Below are positions 1 to 8,101 of a stretch of DNA of 9,467 nt, one piece after another. The stretch is from Actinomycetota bacterium (GTDB lineage Bacteria > Actinomycetota > Actinomycetes > S36-B12), in NCBI GenBank assembly GCA_947499275.1, contig CANMNM010000030.1, forward strand, positions 1 through 9,467, given 5' to 3'. The notes below the pieces were generated by a model. That model was not told where the DNA came from and did not search any database. It worked only from the letters and a program-made list of their open reading frames with translations. The translations under genes were made by a program, and so were the position numbers. Within the stretch, counting starts at the first letter, position 1. Each line of letters begins with the position of its first letter.

Positions 1-192
1 TTGCATTTGGTCAAGCACAGCGCAAGCATCACTTGCCGCCGCGCTCGACTGCGGATTCGAAGGTTCAACCGCCGTGTCAGTTTCCGCTGGATCTGACGAA
101 AGGTTCACGTCATTGAGTGCTGAGTTTTGTGTTGAGCATGCGCTGAGCAGGAGAGGGAGAGCAAGAGCGAGGGCAACAAGTTTTTTACGCAC
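1..192 (-). CDS. Putative secreted lipoprotein, 5' part only (runs off left edge)
   Basis: This is the first 64 codons of a gene continuing beyond the left edge. It starts with GTG at 192-190. The in-frame upstream codon that closes the frame is the TGA of the DUF885 gene, and no other start codon lies in the 24-nt gap, so this start is the only reasonable one, although no clear Shine-Dalgarno site precedes it. The product begins with two lysines after an arginine, followed by a leucine/alanine-rich hydrophobic stretch and a lipobox LSAC. Cys19 would be the lipidated residue, giving an outer-face membrane-anchored protein. Residues 20-54 are rich in Ser, Ala, Thr, Pro, Glu and Asp, as in a flexible linker, and a second Cys (57) opens what may be the folded part. 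No family can be named from this fragment. Its position suggests co-transcription with DUF885 and mazG. Confidence 0.75.
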   Translation of the reverse strand, partial: MRKKLVALALALPLLLSACSTQNSALNDVNLSSDPAETDTAVEPSNPQSSAAASDACAVLDQMQ

Positions 193-216
193 CTCAGTAT
201 TGAAACACGGGAAGGG

Positions 217-1833
217 TCATAGACCTATCAAGGTGCGCAAATGGCGTGGCGAAGGGGACCCAAATTGCAAAATCAGATCGTGTACCTGCCTGAGCGACCA
301 ATCTGGGTGCAGCAGCCGTAGATCACCGATCACGCTTGAAATTTCACGGTATCCCACAAAATAGGTAGGAAGCTGGCCGGCCGTGAGAAGCACGCGCCGC
401 CACTTACCGGCGGCCTCACTTTCCTCTTGATATCCCCGATTCACCATTAGGTCCATCGCCTGGTCTTCGCTCATGCCTTGAGTGTGCACACCGATATCAA
501 GGATGGTGTTGATGGTCATTCTGGCTTGCATTTTTAGTTGCTGCAATGTGATTGCAAGTGCACTGAGCTTGGTTCCCTCAGGGGAATATCCATGAGTGAT
601 CAGCAGTTCCTCCGCGTAAACCGCCCAACCTTCGACAAAAGTTCCGCTGAAACCAAATCGCCTGGTGAGACTCTGCTGACTCCCATGCTGGGCAACCGCC
701 AATTGCAGAACATGCCCCGGGAATGCTTCGTGAATAGTCAGGTCGTGAATCTGAACAGCGTTGTATTCGCGGTAAAAACTCTCTTTGCGTTCGAGCGTCC
801 ATGACTCTGGCGTCGGCGCAACCGCGACAAAAGTAGAGACATTCGCACTCTCTAAAGGTCCTGGCGAATCGCAATACGCAACGGCCACTCCTCTGTGAAT
901 CTCCGGCATTTCAATAACTTCTACATCAATTGAAGGGACCGTAACGAGATCGTGCTCGATGGTGAATGCTTTAGCGGCCGCCATTGCTGAGGCCACTTCG
1001 GCAAGGAGCGTTGAGTCAGTTACAGGCGCGTTCTGGGCAATATGAGCAAGTGCCGATGCAATTGGTTCACCCAGCAGTTCGAATCGAGATTCGGCAATGT
1101 ATTCGAGCGCCACTCGGAGCATCTGCGCACTGACGTGATCAAGGTGTTGGTTCGCGTCAGCGAGCAGTTCCTGCACACTGCTCTCGGCATCAAGGCTATG
1201 CCACAAAATCCCGGCATAGGTTTCAGCGCCCATCCGTGGAGTTTTCTGTGCCAGTGGAAGTTGGTCTGTGAGCCATCTGATTTGTTGAGCAACCGAGTCG
1301 GTGACCTTCGGATCAGAGTCAAGGGATTCAAGGAGAACCCTGGTTCCTTCAAGTTGATCGATCGCCGTTTCGCAATGAATGGCGGGCATCTCGCGAAGTG
1401 TGGCCCGAGCTTGCTCAAAGAACGCGGGAATTTTCGCACTTCGCGCCGCCACATTAGCTAGGCGTTCATCCAATGGTGCAAAGTCACGACTAAGCAGCAA
1501 ATGAATTGCCGTGCCCGGATTCCACAGCATGGGATTCCAGGTGTGAGCTGCGACGTGGTGAATGTCAAAATGCGTCTTGGTCAGAAATGCTCGCAAGATT
1601 TCTAGGTCTACGAGATCAGGTAACTCAAGTTCAACGTCGTCTACTGCATCGAGTGCGGTGAGATAACCCTCAATCCTGTGAGCGAATTCTTCCTGGCCTT
1701 TGGTGGTTAAATCGGGTAGTTCTGAATCGAATGAATGTTCACCCATCCAGGTGGCACTGACGGGGTTCACTCGAAATGAGTCACGCATTACCTGCGAAGC
1801 GATAGATTCAAAGTCCTGTTGCGCGCTACTCAT
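217..1833 (-). CDS. DUF885 family predicted zinc metallopeptidase
   Basis: This 538-residue protein is of normal length for the DUF885 family (PF05960), which is annotated as predicted metallopeptidases of unknown substrate. The key signature is HEAFPGH at residues 368-374, an HExxPGH-type zinc site. It is followed by EGWAVYAEE (401-409), whose acidic residues are candidates for the further metal ligand and which is characteristic of the family. The N-terminal two thirds look helical. No signal peptide or membrane segment is seen, so a cytoplasmic location is expected. The ATG at 1833 overlaps the 3' end of mazG by 8 nt (ATGAGTAG), and no clear Shine-Dalgarno site precedes it, so translation is probably coupled to mazG. 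The family assignment is firm. The peptidase role is inferred from the family, and the substrate is unknown. Confidence 0.9.
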   Translation of the reverse strand: MSSAQQDFESIASQVMRDSFRVNPVSATWMGEHSFDSELPDLTTKGQEEFAHRIEGYLTALDAVDDVELELPDLVDLEILRAFLTKTHFDIHHVAAHTWNPMLWNPGTAIHLLLSRDFAPLDERLANVAARSAKIPAFFEQARATLREMPAIHCETAIDQLEGTRVLLESLDSDPKVTDSVAQQIRWLTDQLPLAQKTPRMGAETYAGILWHSLDAESSVQELLADANQHLDHVSAQMLRVALEYIAESRFELLGEPIASALAHIAQNAPVTDSTLLAEVASAMAAAKAFTIEHDLVTVPSIDVEVIEMPEIHRGVAVAYCDSPGPLESANVSTFVAVAPTPESWTLERKESFYREYNAVQIHDLTIHEAFPGHVLQLAVAQHGSQQSLTRRFGFSGTFVEGWAVYAEELLITHGYSPEGTKLSALAITLQQLKMQARMTINTILDIGVHTQGMSEDQAMDLMVNRGYQEESEAAGKWRRVLLTAGQLPTYFVGYREISSVIGDLRLLHPDWSLRQVHDLILQFGSPSPRHLRTLIGL

Positions 1834-2491
1834 GGGATTGAATCAGCTGCATCCGGCGCAAAACTGCCTTTCTTACGGCGGCTTCAGAATCAAGACCCTG
1901 CGAATTAGCTGAACTCACAAGTGCGAACAGATAGTCACCCAATTGCTCCTCAGTATGAAGACCCGCAATGAGTTGATTTGTTTGCGTCAAATATGCGGGG
2001 TCTGGAGCAGCAACGGATTTACTCCGCGAAATGAGTTTTTCCGCACGCATGAGTGCCGGCAAGGCTTCCGGGATTCCCTCGGTAACTGAATCTCGCTTCT
2101 TCTCTTTTGCCTTGCGCTGATGCCAACTTAGTTCCACCTCGGCTAAATCGTGCACTTGATTCTCAATCTTCACCGAGTCATCGGCGAAAACGTGTGGGTG
2201 CCGGCGAATCAGTTTTTGGGTTATGCCGTCAATGACAGCATCAATATCCCAACCACCCGGTTCCTCTTGAGAAATCCGCGCATGAAAAACAACTTGAAGG
2301 AGAAGATCCCCCAACTCTTCACACATGGCCTCGCTGTCATTTGCGTCAATTGCCTCGACGCTTTCATACGCTTCCTCGATTAGGTACTCGACAAGACTCT
2401 GATGGGTTTGTTCCGCATCCCATGGGCAGCCTCCGGGAGATCTCAACTGATCAAGAACAGCCACCAGTTGGGTGAAGTGACTCCCTCTCAC
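1826..2491 (-). CDS. mazG: MazG nucleoside triphosphate pyrophosphohydrolase
   Basis: MazG hydrolyses NTPs and dNTPs to NMP plus pyrophosphate, clearing aberrant nucleotides in the cytoplasm. The N-terminal catalytic domain is complete: SPGGCPWDAEQTH (18-30), the metal-binding EExxE (39-43), ELGDLLLQ (59-66), and RRHPHVF (96-102). At 221 residues it is shorter than the two-domain E. coli protein of about 263. The C-terminal part keeps an LPALMRAEKL segment and an EQLGDYLFAL segment that resemble the second MazG domain, but the EExxE half of that second site is absent and the segment between them is shortened. The start is GTG at 2491, three nucleotides after the TAA of the lipoprotein gene, with GGAG at 2498-2501 six nucleotides upstream. 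The gene overlaps the DUF885 start by 8 nt. The mfd, SurA-like lipoprotein, mazG order is common in Actinobacteria. Confidence 0.93.
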   Translation of the reverse strand: MRGSHFTQLVAVLDQLRSPGGCPWDAEQTHQSLVEYLIEEAYESVEAIDANDSEAMCEELGDLLLQVVFHARISQEEPGGWDIDAVIDGITQKLIRRHPHVFADDSVKIENQVHDLAEVELSWHQRKAKEKKRDSVTEGIPEALPALMRAEKLISRSKSVAAPDPAYLTQTNQLIAGLHTEEQLGDYLFALVSSANSQGLDSEAAVRKAVLRRMQLIQSHE

Positions 2492-2501
2492 GAATTACTC
2501 C
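2492..2501 (-). promoter_or_regulatory. Ribosome binding site of mazG, overlapping the lipoprotein stop
   Basis: The GGAG at 2498-2501 is formed by the last sense codons of the upstream lipoprotein gene. It lies 6 nt before the mazG GTG, with the TAA stop in between. This supports the GTG start and translational coupling. Confidence 0.6.
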
Positions 2502-3133
2502 GAACCGAGGTCAACACTTTGCGGCTCTGAAAGCGAATTAGGACTGGGACCTACTGTCAAATTCTCGGGATCCCAGGTGCCAAAGCGCGGAGAAACCTCA
2601 GTGCCGATTTCGGTACTCAGCTCAGAGATAGCAAGAAATACCGCTCCACTCTTGGCGTCGGGTTCAGTGTTGGGAGACAACACCTCACCCAATTTGGAAA
2701 CTTGGATATTCACACGAATGATTGAGTCAACGTCGTCATTTGCGATGCCTTGCTGACTGATTTGAGTTTCAAATGCTTCTGCCCCACCGGCTTGGGCGAT
2801 GTATTGGAGTCGCAGATCGTCGATCTCACCTTGGGTCACTTCAATTTTCTCGCGATTGGCCAATTCATTAACCAAAATCGTGGTGATCATCTGATCAAGG
2901 GTGCTGGTGATCAATTCATTTGATGAATCAGTTGCTGGCAAACCCTGCAAGGTGAGAACAGCCTGAACTTCTGAGTTGAGGGTGTCCTCGCTGATCCGCT
3001 GATCCCCCACGACCGCGGCGGCGCCGGCTGTAGGGGTTCCGCACCCACTGAGTGCCATAGTTGCGGCGATTACGCCGATGCCAACAATGGCTGCTAGCCG
3101 GTGGCGGTTGGGCTTGACATTCACGTAGGACAC
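2495..3133 (-). CDS. SurA N-terminal domain lipoprotein (chaperone-like)
   Basis: This 212-residue protein has a basic N-terminus, a hydrophobic stretch (about 13-28) and a lipobox LSGC with Cys31 as the expected lipid-attachment site, so it should be anchored on the outer face of the membrane. The following AAVVGDQRISEDTLNSEV opening, two helical segments (about 60-130) and the arrangement of short helices fit the SurA_N chaperone-like fold (SurA/PrsA/trigger-factor-related). No parvulin prolyl-isomerase domain is present. The C-terminal VSPRFGTWDPENL segment (about 181-193) is typical of actinobacterial members found next to mazG. It probably binds exported polypeptides, but that is inference from the family. 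The start is GTG at 3133, chosen because GGAG lies 5 nt upstream (3139-3142); a GTG at codon 4 is a weaker alternative. It begins 15 nt after mfd and ends 3 nt before mazG. Confidence 0.85.
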   Translation of the reverse strand: MSYVNVKPNRHRLAAIVGIGVIAATMALSGCGTPTAGAAAVVGDQRISEDTLNSEVQAVLTLQGLPATDSSNELITSTLDQMITTILVNELANREKIEVTQGEIDDLRLQYIAQAGGAEAFETQISQQGIANDDVDSIIRVNIQVSKLGEVLSPNTEPDAKSGAVFLAISELSTEIGTEVSPRFGTWDPENLTVGPSPNSLSEPQSVDLGSE

Positions 3134-3146
3134 AGAATCTCCGGAT
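3134..3146 (-). promoter_or_regulatory. Ribosome binding site of the SurA-like lipoprotein gene
   Basis: Read on the minus strand, ATCCGGAGATTCT precedes the GTG start at 3133. The GGAG core (3139-3142) sits 5 nt from the start, a normal spacing. It favours this GTG over the in-frame GTG three codons downstream. Confidence 0.6.
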
Positions 3147-3148
3147 CT

Positions 3149-6100
3149 TCAGGGGTTGGTGAATAAGACGTTAAATAGTTCGTGGAGCCATTCTAGGAGT
3201 TGGGTGTCACGTAGCTCAGGAGCACCAATGCCTCTACCCGAAGTCGGCTTGGGAACGAGCAAAATATGGGAGGCATCCTTTATGGTCGTGCCTGGATAAA
3301 TCCTTTGAGCCCTCATTGCTCTCGACTCTGGAAGTGTTACCGGCGAAATACGGATTGCTTTGCCCGCAGCAATAACTTCCTGCACCCCCGCCGCCTTCGC
3401 GGCAACCCGGAACCGAGCTACCCCGATGAGTGCCTCAAGTTCGCTGGGCATGGCACCGTAACGGTCGACGAGTTCTGCGCCAACTTCGTCAACGGCTTCA
3501 TTGGTACTGGCATCGGCTAGGCGTTTATAAGCCTCAAGGCGCAATCTCTCTTGGGGAACGTAGTCCGTTGGAATACTGGCATCGATCGGCAATTCGACCC
3601 GGACGTCATTGACCTCTTTAGCCGGTTCATTTTTGTATTCGGAAAGTGCTTCACCAACGAGCCTCAAATAGAGGTCGAAACCGACATCAGCAATATGGCC
3701 GCTTTGTTCACCGCCCAGCATGTTGCCAGCTCCGCGGATCTCGAGGTCTTTAAGCGCGATCTGCATTCCTGAGCCAAGGTCGGTTCGTTGAGCAATTGTG
3801 GCGAGGCGCTCATGGGCCGTTTCTGTCAGTGGCTTGTTGGGGTCATAAAGAAAATATGAATAGGCGCGCTCACGGCCACGACCCACTCGACCACGTAATT
3901 GATGCATTTGTGAGAGTCCGAACTTGTCAGCTCGGTCCACAATTAAAGTATTAGCGTTGGGAATATCAATCCCTGACTCAACAATGGTTGTACATACGAG
4001 AACGTCAATTTCTTTTTCCCAAAATTGAACGATCACCGATTCAAGGGCGCCTTCACTCATTTGCCCATGCGCCACCGCAATGCGTGCTTCAGGTACCAAC
4101 GTCCGAATTCTTGCTGCAACTCGATCAATTGACTCGACTCGATTGTGAATAAAAAATATTTGGCCATCACGCAAAAGTTCTCGGTGAATTGCAGCGGTAA
4201 TTTGCTTCTCGTCATAGGGGCCAACGAAGGTGAGGACCGGGTGCCGCTCTTCGGGCGGTGTTTGAATAACCGACATTTCTCGAATTCCCGTAACCGCCAT
4301 CTCCAAGGTACGAGGGATGGGTGTTGCGCTCATGGCAAGTACGTCAACATTGGTTCGTAGCGCCTTGAGGTGCTCTTTGTGCTCAACACCAAAACGTTGC
4401 TCTTCATCGACGATCACCAACCCCAAGTCTTTGAATTTCACCGAAGGTGTCAGCAGGCGGTGGGTGCCAATCACAATGTCGACACTTCCTTGCGCAAGCC
4501 CAGCAAGTGTTTCCTTAACTTGAGAGGCTGGAGTAAACCTGGAAAGCGCCGCAACGGTGACGGGGAATGCCCGGTAGCGCTCTGAGAAAGTCGTGAAGTG
4601 TTGCTGAACCAGCAGAGTTGTGGGGACAAGTAGTGCTACTTGTTTTCCATCTTGTACCGCTTTGAATGCCGCACGCACGGCAATTTCCGTCTTACCAAAC
4701 CCCACGTCACCACACACCAAACGATCCATGGGTATTTGTCTTTCCATGTCTCGCTTAACTTCGTCGATCGTGCTGAGTTGATCGGGTGTTTCAACGTAGG
4801 CGAAAGCGTCTTCTAGTTCGGCTTGCCATGGAGTATCAGCACCAAATGCATACCCCTGGGATGACTGTCGGGCCGCATAAAGCCGAATCAGTTCACCGGC
4901 AATTTCTTTAACAGCCTTGCGGGCACGACCCTTTGTTTTTTGCCAGTCCGCGCCACCGAGTCGGTGAACACTTGGAGCTTCACCACCAACGTAACGCGTA
5001 ATTAAATCCAGTTGATCCATTGGCACAAAAAGTCGATCCGCTGGTTGACCACGTTTACTCGGGGCGTACTCGATAATCAAATACTCGCGCTCTGCTCCAC
5101 CGATTGTTCGCGTGATCATTTCAACATAACGGCCAACTCCATGGTGTTCGTGAACGATGTAGTCACCCGAATTGAGAGTCAGCGGGTCAACGCCACCACG
5201 ACGACGACTCGGCATTTTTTTCAGATCTTTAGACAGAGACTTTGCGCCCATCAAGTCTGACTCGCTTAATACCCAGAGCCGGGAACTTGCCAAGTGAAAA
5301 CCGTTGTCCACCGAAGCGGTAATCAATTGTGCAACCTTGGGTGTTGCCGGGATCAAAACTGAATCAACTTTGACCACACTAATTCCTTGGCTGCCGAATT
5401 CTTCAGCGATGCGATCAATTGACCCGTGGCCCAAAGCCGTGATCACGACCGTCGAGCCTGCTTCCAGTGCTTGGGCAATATCTTTTCCCGCGATTTCCGC
5501 GTCACCGTGATAGCCACTGATTGCCCTCGCATCAAGGTTAATCACCATGTCATCAAGGTCGCGGGGAAGTTGAGTGAGATTCCACACGGATCCATTGCGC
5601 CCACGGACCCGATCGAGAACCTCCGACAGGCTGGTGAACATGGAGCCGGAAAAATCAATGGGTGTTGCTCCACCGACAGCCGCGCTGTGCCAGCCCGCTG
5701 TTAAAAACTCCTCCGCAGTTTTAACAACATCAAGTGCCCGCGAATTTATTCGTTCCGGTTCCATCAAAATTAGCGATGACTCTGGCGGTAAAAGTTCATG
5801 CAATGGTTTCATCTCGCCAGCGAGCGCTGCGGATAACGACTCCATCCCCTCAACTGCCATCCCATTAGCAATCTGCTCACACATTGCTGCAACTTCAACG
5901 TGGGCGGCTCCCAGAAGTTGGGCTTTCGCTTTAACCTCATCGGTAAGTAAGAGTTCGCGGACAGGCGGTGCCCAAAGTCCATGCTCGGCAACTTCTAATG
6001 AACGCTGATCAACGACCGCGAAGTATCGAAGTTCTTCAACGTCATCACCCCAGAACTCAATGCGAATCGGGTGCTCTTGGGTTGGCGGAAAAACATCAAG

Positions 6101-6676
6101 GATTCCTCCGCGAACAGCAATTTGGCCGCGGCGATCCACGAGGTCAACTCGCTCGTATCCCAGCGCAACCAGTCCCGTTACCGTCTCGGTGAGTGATGCC
6201 TTGTCACCAACTTTCAACACAATCGGATCCTGATCCCCGAGGTTGGCGACTATTGGTTGCAATGCTGCGCGAACCGAAGTGATTAAGACTTTGATGGGAG
6301 GTGCGTGCACACTTCCCACAATTGGGTGGGCCAGGCGCCGCAGCACTGCCATGCGCTTACCAACGGTGTCAGCCGATGGTGAAAGACGCTCATGGGGCAG
6401 CGTCTCCCAACTGGGGAACACCGCTATCCCCTCGGTGGGCAAATAAGCACTCAGGTCAGCGGCTAATTCGTCGGCTGCACGGCCCGTTGTTGTCAGGACA
6501 AGTTTGATTCCCGACTCCTGCTCGCTAGCGATCTTGGCAATCACGAGCGGGTAAATCACACTCGGACCCACGAGGTCAACCGTGTTTGCAACCCCTGAAC
6601 TCTCAGCAATAGCAACAAAAGCCGGATCGGCTTTTATTAAATCAAGTAGCCCAGCAAGTGGTTGCGTGTTAATCAC
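3149..6676 (-). CDS. mfd: Transcription-repair coupling factor Mfd
   Basis: Mfd is the ATP-driven translocase that pushes or removes RNA polymerase stalled at DNA lesions and recruits UvrA for nucleotide excision repair. The 1175-residue length is normal for the family. The N-terminal UvrB-like module is visible (FPSWETLPHERLSP at 87-100, RGGILDVFPP at 189-198). It is followed by the RNA-polymerase-interacting domain (GDYIVHEHHGVGRYVE, 504-519). The helicase motor shows Walker A GDVGFGKT (656-663), DEEQ (757-760), SAT (783-785), ESGID (900-904) and QLRGRVGR (926-933). The C-terminal TRCF domain is at about 1030-1125. No key motor residue is missing. The start is GTG at 6676, overlapping the cysQ stop by 4 nt (GTGA). 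A GGGAG lies only 1 nt before the start, too close for ordinary initiation, so coupled reinitiation from cysQ is likely. No alternative start lies nearby. Confidence 0.98.
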   Translation of the reverse strand: MINTQPLAGLLDLIKADPAFVAIAESSGVANTVDLVGPSVIYPLVIAKIASEQESGIKLVLTTTGRAADELAADLSAYLPTEGIAVFPSWETLPHERLSPSADTVGKRMAVLRRLAHPIVGSVHAPPIKVLITSVRAALQPIVANLGDQDPIVLKVGDKASLTETVTGLVALGYERVDLVDRRGQIAVRGGILDVFPPTQEHPIRIEFWGDDVEELRYFAVVDQRSLEVAEHGLWAPPVRELLLTDEVKAKAQLLGAAHVEVAAMCEQIANGMAVEGMESLSAALAGEMKPLHELLPPESSLILMEPERINSRALDVVKTAEEFLTAGWHSAAVGGATPIDFSGSMFTSLSEVLDRVRGRNGSVWNLTQLPRDLDDMVINLDARAISGYHGDAEIAGKDIAQALEAGSTVVITALGHGSIDRIAEEFGSQGISVVKVDSVLIPATPKVAQLITASVDNGFHLASSRLWVLSESDLMGAKSLSKDLKKMPSRRRGGVDPLTLNSGDYIVHEHHGVGRYVEMITRTIGGAEREYLIIEYAPSKRGQPADRLFVPMDQLDLITRYVGGEAPSVHRLGGADWQKTKGRARKAVKEIAGELIRLYAARQSSQGYAFGADTPWQAELEDAFAYVETPDQLSTIDEVKRDMERQIPMDRLVCGDVGFGKTEIAVRAAFKAVQDGKQVALLVPTTLLVQQHFTTFSERYRAFPVTVAALSRFTPASQVKETLAGLAQGSVDIVIGTHRLLTPSVKFKDLGLVIVDEEQRFGVEHKEHLKALRTNVDVLAMSATPIPRTLEMAVTGIREMSVIQTPPEERHPVLTFVGPYDEKQITAAIHRELLRDGQIFFIHNRVESIDRVAARIRTLVPEARIAVAHGQMSEGALESVIVQFWEKEIDVLVCTTIVESGIDIPNANTLIVDRADKFGLSQMHQLRGRVGRGRERAYSYFLYDPNKPLTETAHERLATIAQRTDLGSGMQIALKDLEIRGAGNMLGGEQSGHIADVGFDLYLRLVGEALSEYKNEPAKEVNDVRVELPIDASIPTDYVPQERLRLEAYKRLADASTNEAVDEVGAELVDRYGAMPSELEALIGVARFRVAAKAAGVQEVIAAGKAIRISPVTLPESRAMRAQRIYPGTTIKDASHILLVPKPTSGRGIGAPELRDTQLLEWLHELFNVLFTNP

Positions 6677-7494
6677 GCTCCCTGGGTTTCCTTAATGGCC
6701 CGCAGAACATGCGGATAAAGCTCTGCCCGGGACACCACAAGGTCGGTGACATATGGCGGCATGTGATTAAAGGTGATCGGGTCTCCATTCATGTGGGATG
6801 CAATGAGCCCGTAATGCTCGGCCACTATGTACGGCGCCGCAACATCCCACTCGTAGAAGCCGGTGTTGTGTAAGTAAATGTCAGCGCGGCCACACAAAAT
6901 CTCGTTTACCTTGGCTCCAACAGACCCGACATCCACAATTTCTACGCTGCTATGCGAGATACCAGCTTCAGTGAGCAATTCACCCAGTCGATTAACTATC
7001 TCAGCCAAATTTTCGGGTGGCCGTGACCGAGATGCAACCACTCGGATCACCGAATCTGCAGCTTCAAACACTTCGACCGAATCAAGGACACTTCGCGTCA
7101 TGCCCTGTTCGGGCAGATCTACCGTTCCAGCACTTAGTTTGCGCTCCTGTGCATTCCACAGAGCAATGTGGACTGCGAAGTCTTTTCTGTTTTGACCGTA
7201 TTCCCACGTGCCATCGAGGGGGTCAACAATCCAGACTCGTTCTGCTTCTAATCGATCAGAGTTGTCTTTTCCCTCTTCACTGAGAATTGCATCAAGCGGA
7301 CGGGCAGTTGAGAGTTTTTCCATAATGAACAGGTGGGCGGCACGGTCGGCTTGATCCCGGAGTTGATTACTCAAAGTTTTGTCGATTGTCTCAACTGGGT
7401 GAGCGAGGAAAAAATCCGTGCGCAGCTTCAGCAAAAGTTGCCCAGCCTCTTGTGCAACCTCACGTGAGAGTTCTGCATCATTTTTTTCTGGCAT
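6673..7494 (-). CDS. cysQ: 3'(2'),5'-bisphosphate nucleotidase CysQ (inositol monophosphatase superfamily)
   Basis: CysQ removes the 3'-phosphate from 3'-phosphoadenosine 5'-phosphate (PAP) and PAPS, by-products of sulfate assimilation and sulfation that inhibit other enzymes. The 273-residue protein has the metal-site signatures of the Mg2+-dependent, Li+-sensitive phosphatase superfamily: SEEG (72-75), DPLDGT (91-96) and YEWDVAAPY (214-222), with Asp91, Asp94 and Asp217 as expected metal ligands. The WIVDPLDGTWEYG and FAVHIALW segments match mycobacterial-type CysQ better than inositol monophosphatase SuhB, but substrate choice cannot be settled from sequence alone. The ATG at 7494 follows pth by 19 nt with only a weak purine-rich AAGTGG upstream. 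The gene overlaps mfd by 4 nt. No other sulfur-metabolism gene is in view. Confidence 0.86.
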   Translation of the reverse strand: MPEKNDAELSREVAQEAGQLLLKLRTDFFLAHPVETIDKTLSNQLRDQADRAAHLFIMEKLSTARPLDAILSEEGKDNSDRLEAERVWIVDPLDGTWEYGQNRKDFAVHIALWNAQERKLSAGTVDLPEQGMTRSVLDSVEVFEAADSVIRVVASRSRPPENLAEIVNRLGELLTEAGISHSSVEIVDVGSVGAKVNEILCGRADIYLHNTGFYEWDVAAPYIVAEHYGLIASHMNGDPITFNHMPPYVTDLVVSRAELYPHVLRAIKETQGA

Positions 7495-7513
7495 CAGACC
7501 ACTTTCGTTGGTG

Positions 7514-8101
7514 TTAACTATTGAATTTACTTTGTGCCGTGTCCAAGCCTTGGGTGATCAGTGTTTCAATCGCATCGCAACTACGCCCGATGAGCTCAGG
7601 TAATTCCTTTCGTTCACCCGAATTAAATGGGGAAAGCACAAAATCTGCTGGATCCTGACGACCAATCGGCCTACCGATTCCCACTCTGGCTCGAAAGTAG
7701 TCACCCGTACCTATTGATTTTTTGATGCTCTTGAGTCCATTGTGCCCGTTGTCACCCCCACCGAACTTGAGGCGGATCGCGGCAAAATCAATATCAAGTT
7801 CGTCGTGGACCACGATCAAATTCTCTGTAGGAACATCATAAAAATCCAGAAGTGACTTTACGGGTCCGCCGCTCTCGTTCATGAAACATAAAGGGATTGC
7901 CAATACGACGCTGTGTTGACCAAGCTGGGATCCGGGGAGCCCGATGTGACTTTGCCCAACGGCAGCGAAAGCCTTTTTGTGACGAGACAATTTAACGTTT
8001 AGATTTGCTGCAAGTTCGGCAACCACCATTGCACCAATGTTGTGCCTGGTGCCTGCGTATGCGGGGCCAGGATTTCCCAGCCCCGCGATAACAAAGGTCA
8101 C
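7514..8101 (-). CDS. pth: Peptidyl-tRNA hydrolase
   Basis: Pth cleaves the ester bond of peptidyl-tRNAs released from ribosomes, recycling tRNA. At 195 residues the length is standard. It shows GLGNPGPAYAGTRHNIG (7-23) with catalytic His20, FMNESGG (73-79) with Asn75, VHDELDI (98-104) with Asp100, GGGDNGHNG (114-122) with His120 and Asn121, and VGIGRP; these match the E. coli active-site residues His20, Asn68, Asp93, His113 and Asn114. The start is GTG at 8101, whose first base is the last base of the rplY TAG stop (1-nt overlap). GGAG lies only 2 nt before it, so coupling to rplY is likely. An in-frame TGA not far upstream leaves no other start, and the GLGNPG segment excludes a downstream one. 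Confidence 0.97.
   Translation of the reverse strand: MTFVIAGLGNPGPAYAGTRHNIGAMVVAELAANLNVKLSRHKKAFAAVGQSHIGLPGSQLGQHSVVLAIPLCFMNESGGPVKSLLDFYDVPTENLIVVHDELDIDFAAIRLKFGGGDNGHNGLKSIKKSIGTGDYFRARVGIGRPIGRQDPADFVLSPFNSGERKELPELIGRSCDAIETLITQGLDTAQSKFNS

Noticed and set aside
1020..1461. Overlapping open frames of about 140 codons on both strands inside the DUF885 gene
   Set aside because: The DUF885 frame is continuous and carries the family motifs on either side. The alternatives have shadow-like composition.
5574..6008. Plus-strand open frame of 144 codons inside mfd
   Set aside because: It lies wholly antisense to well-conserved mfd coding sequence, and the product is low in recognisable motifs.
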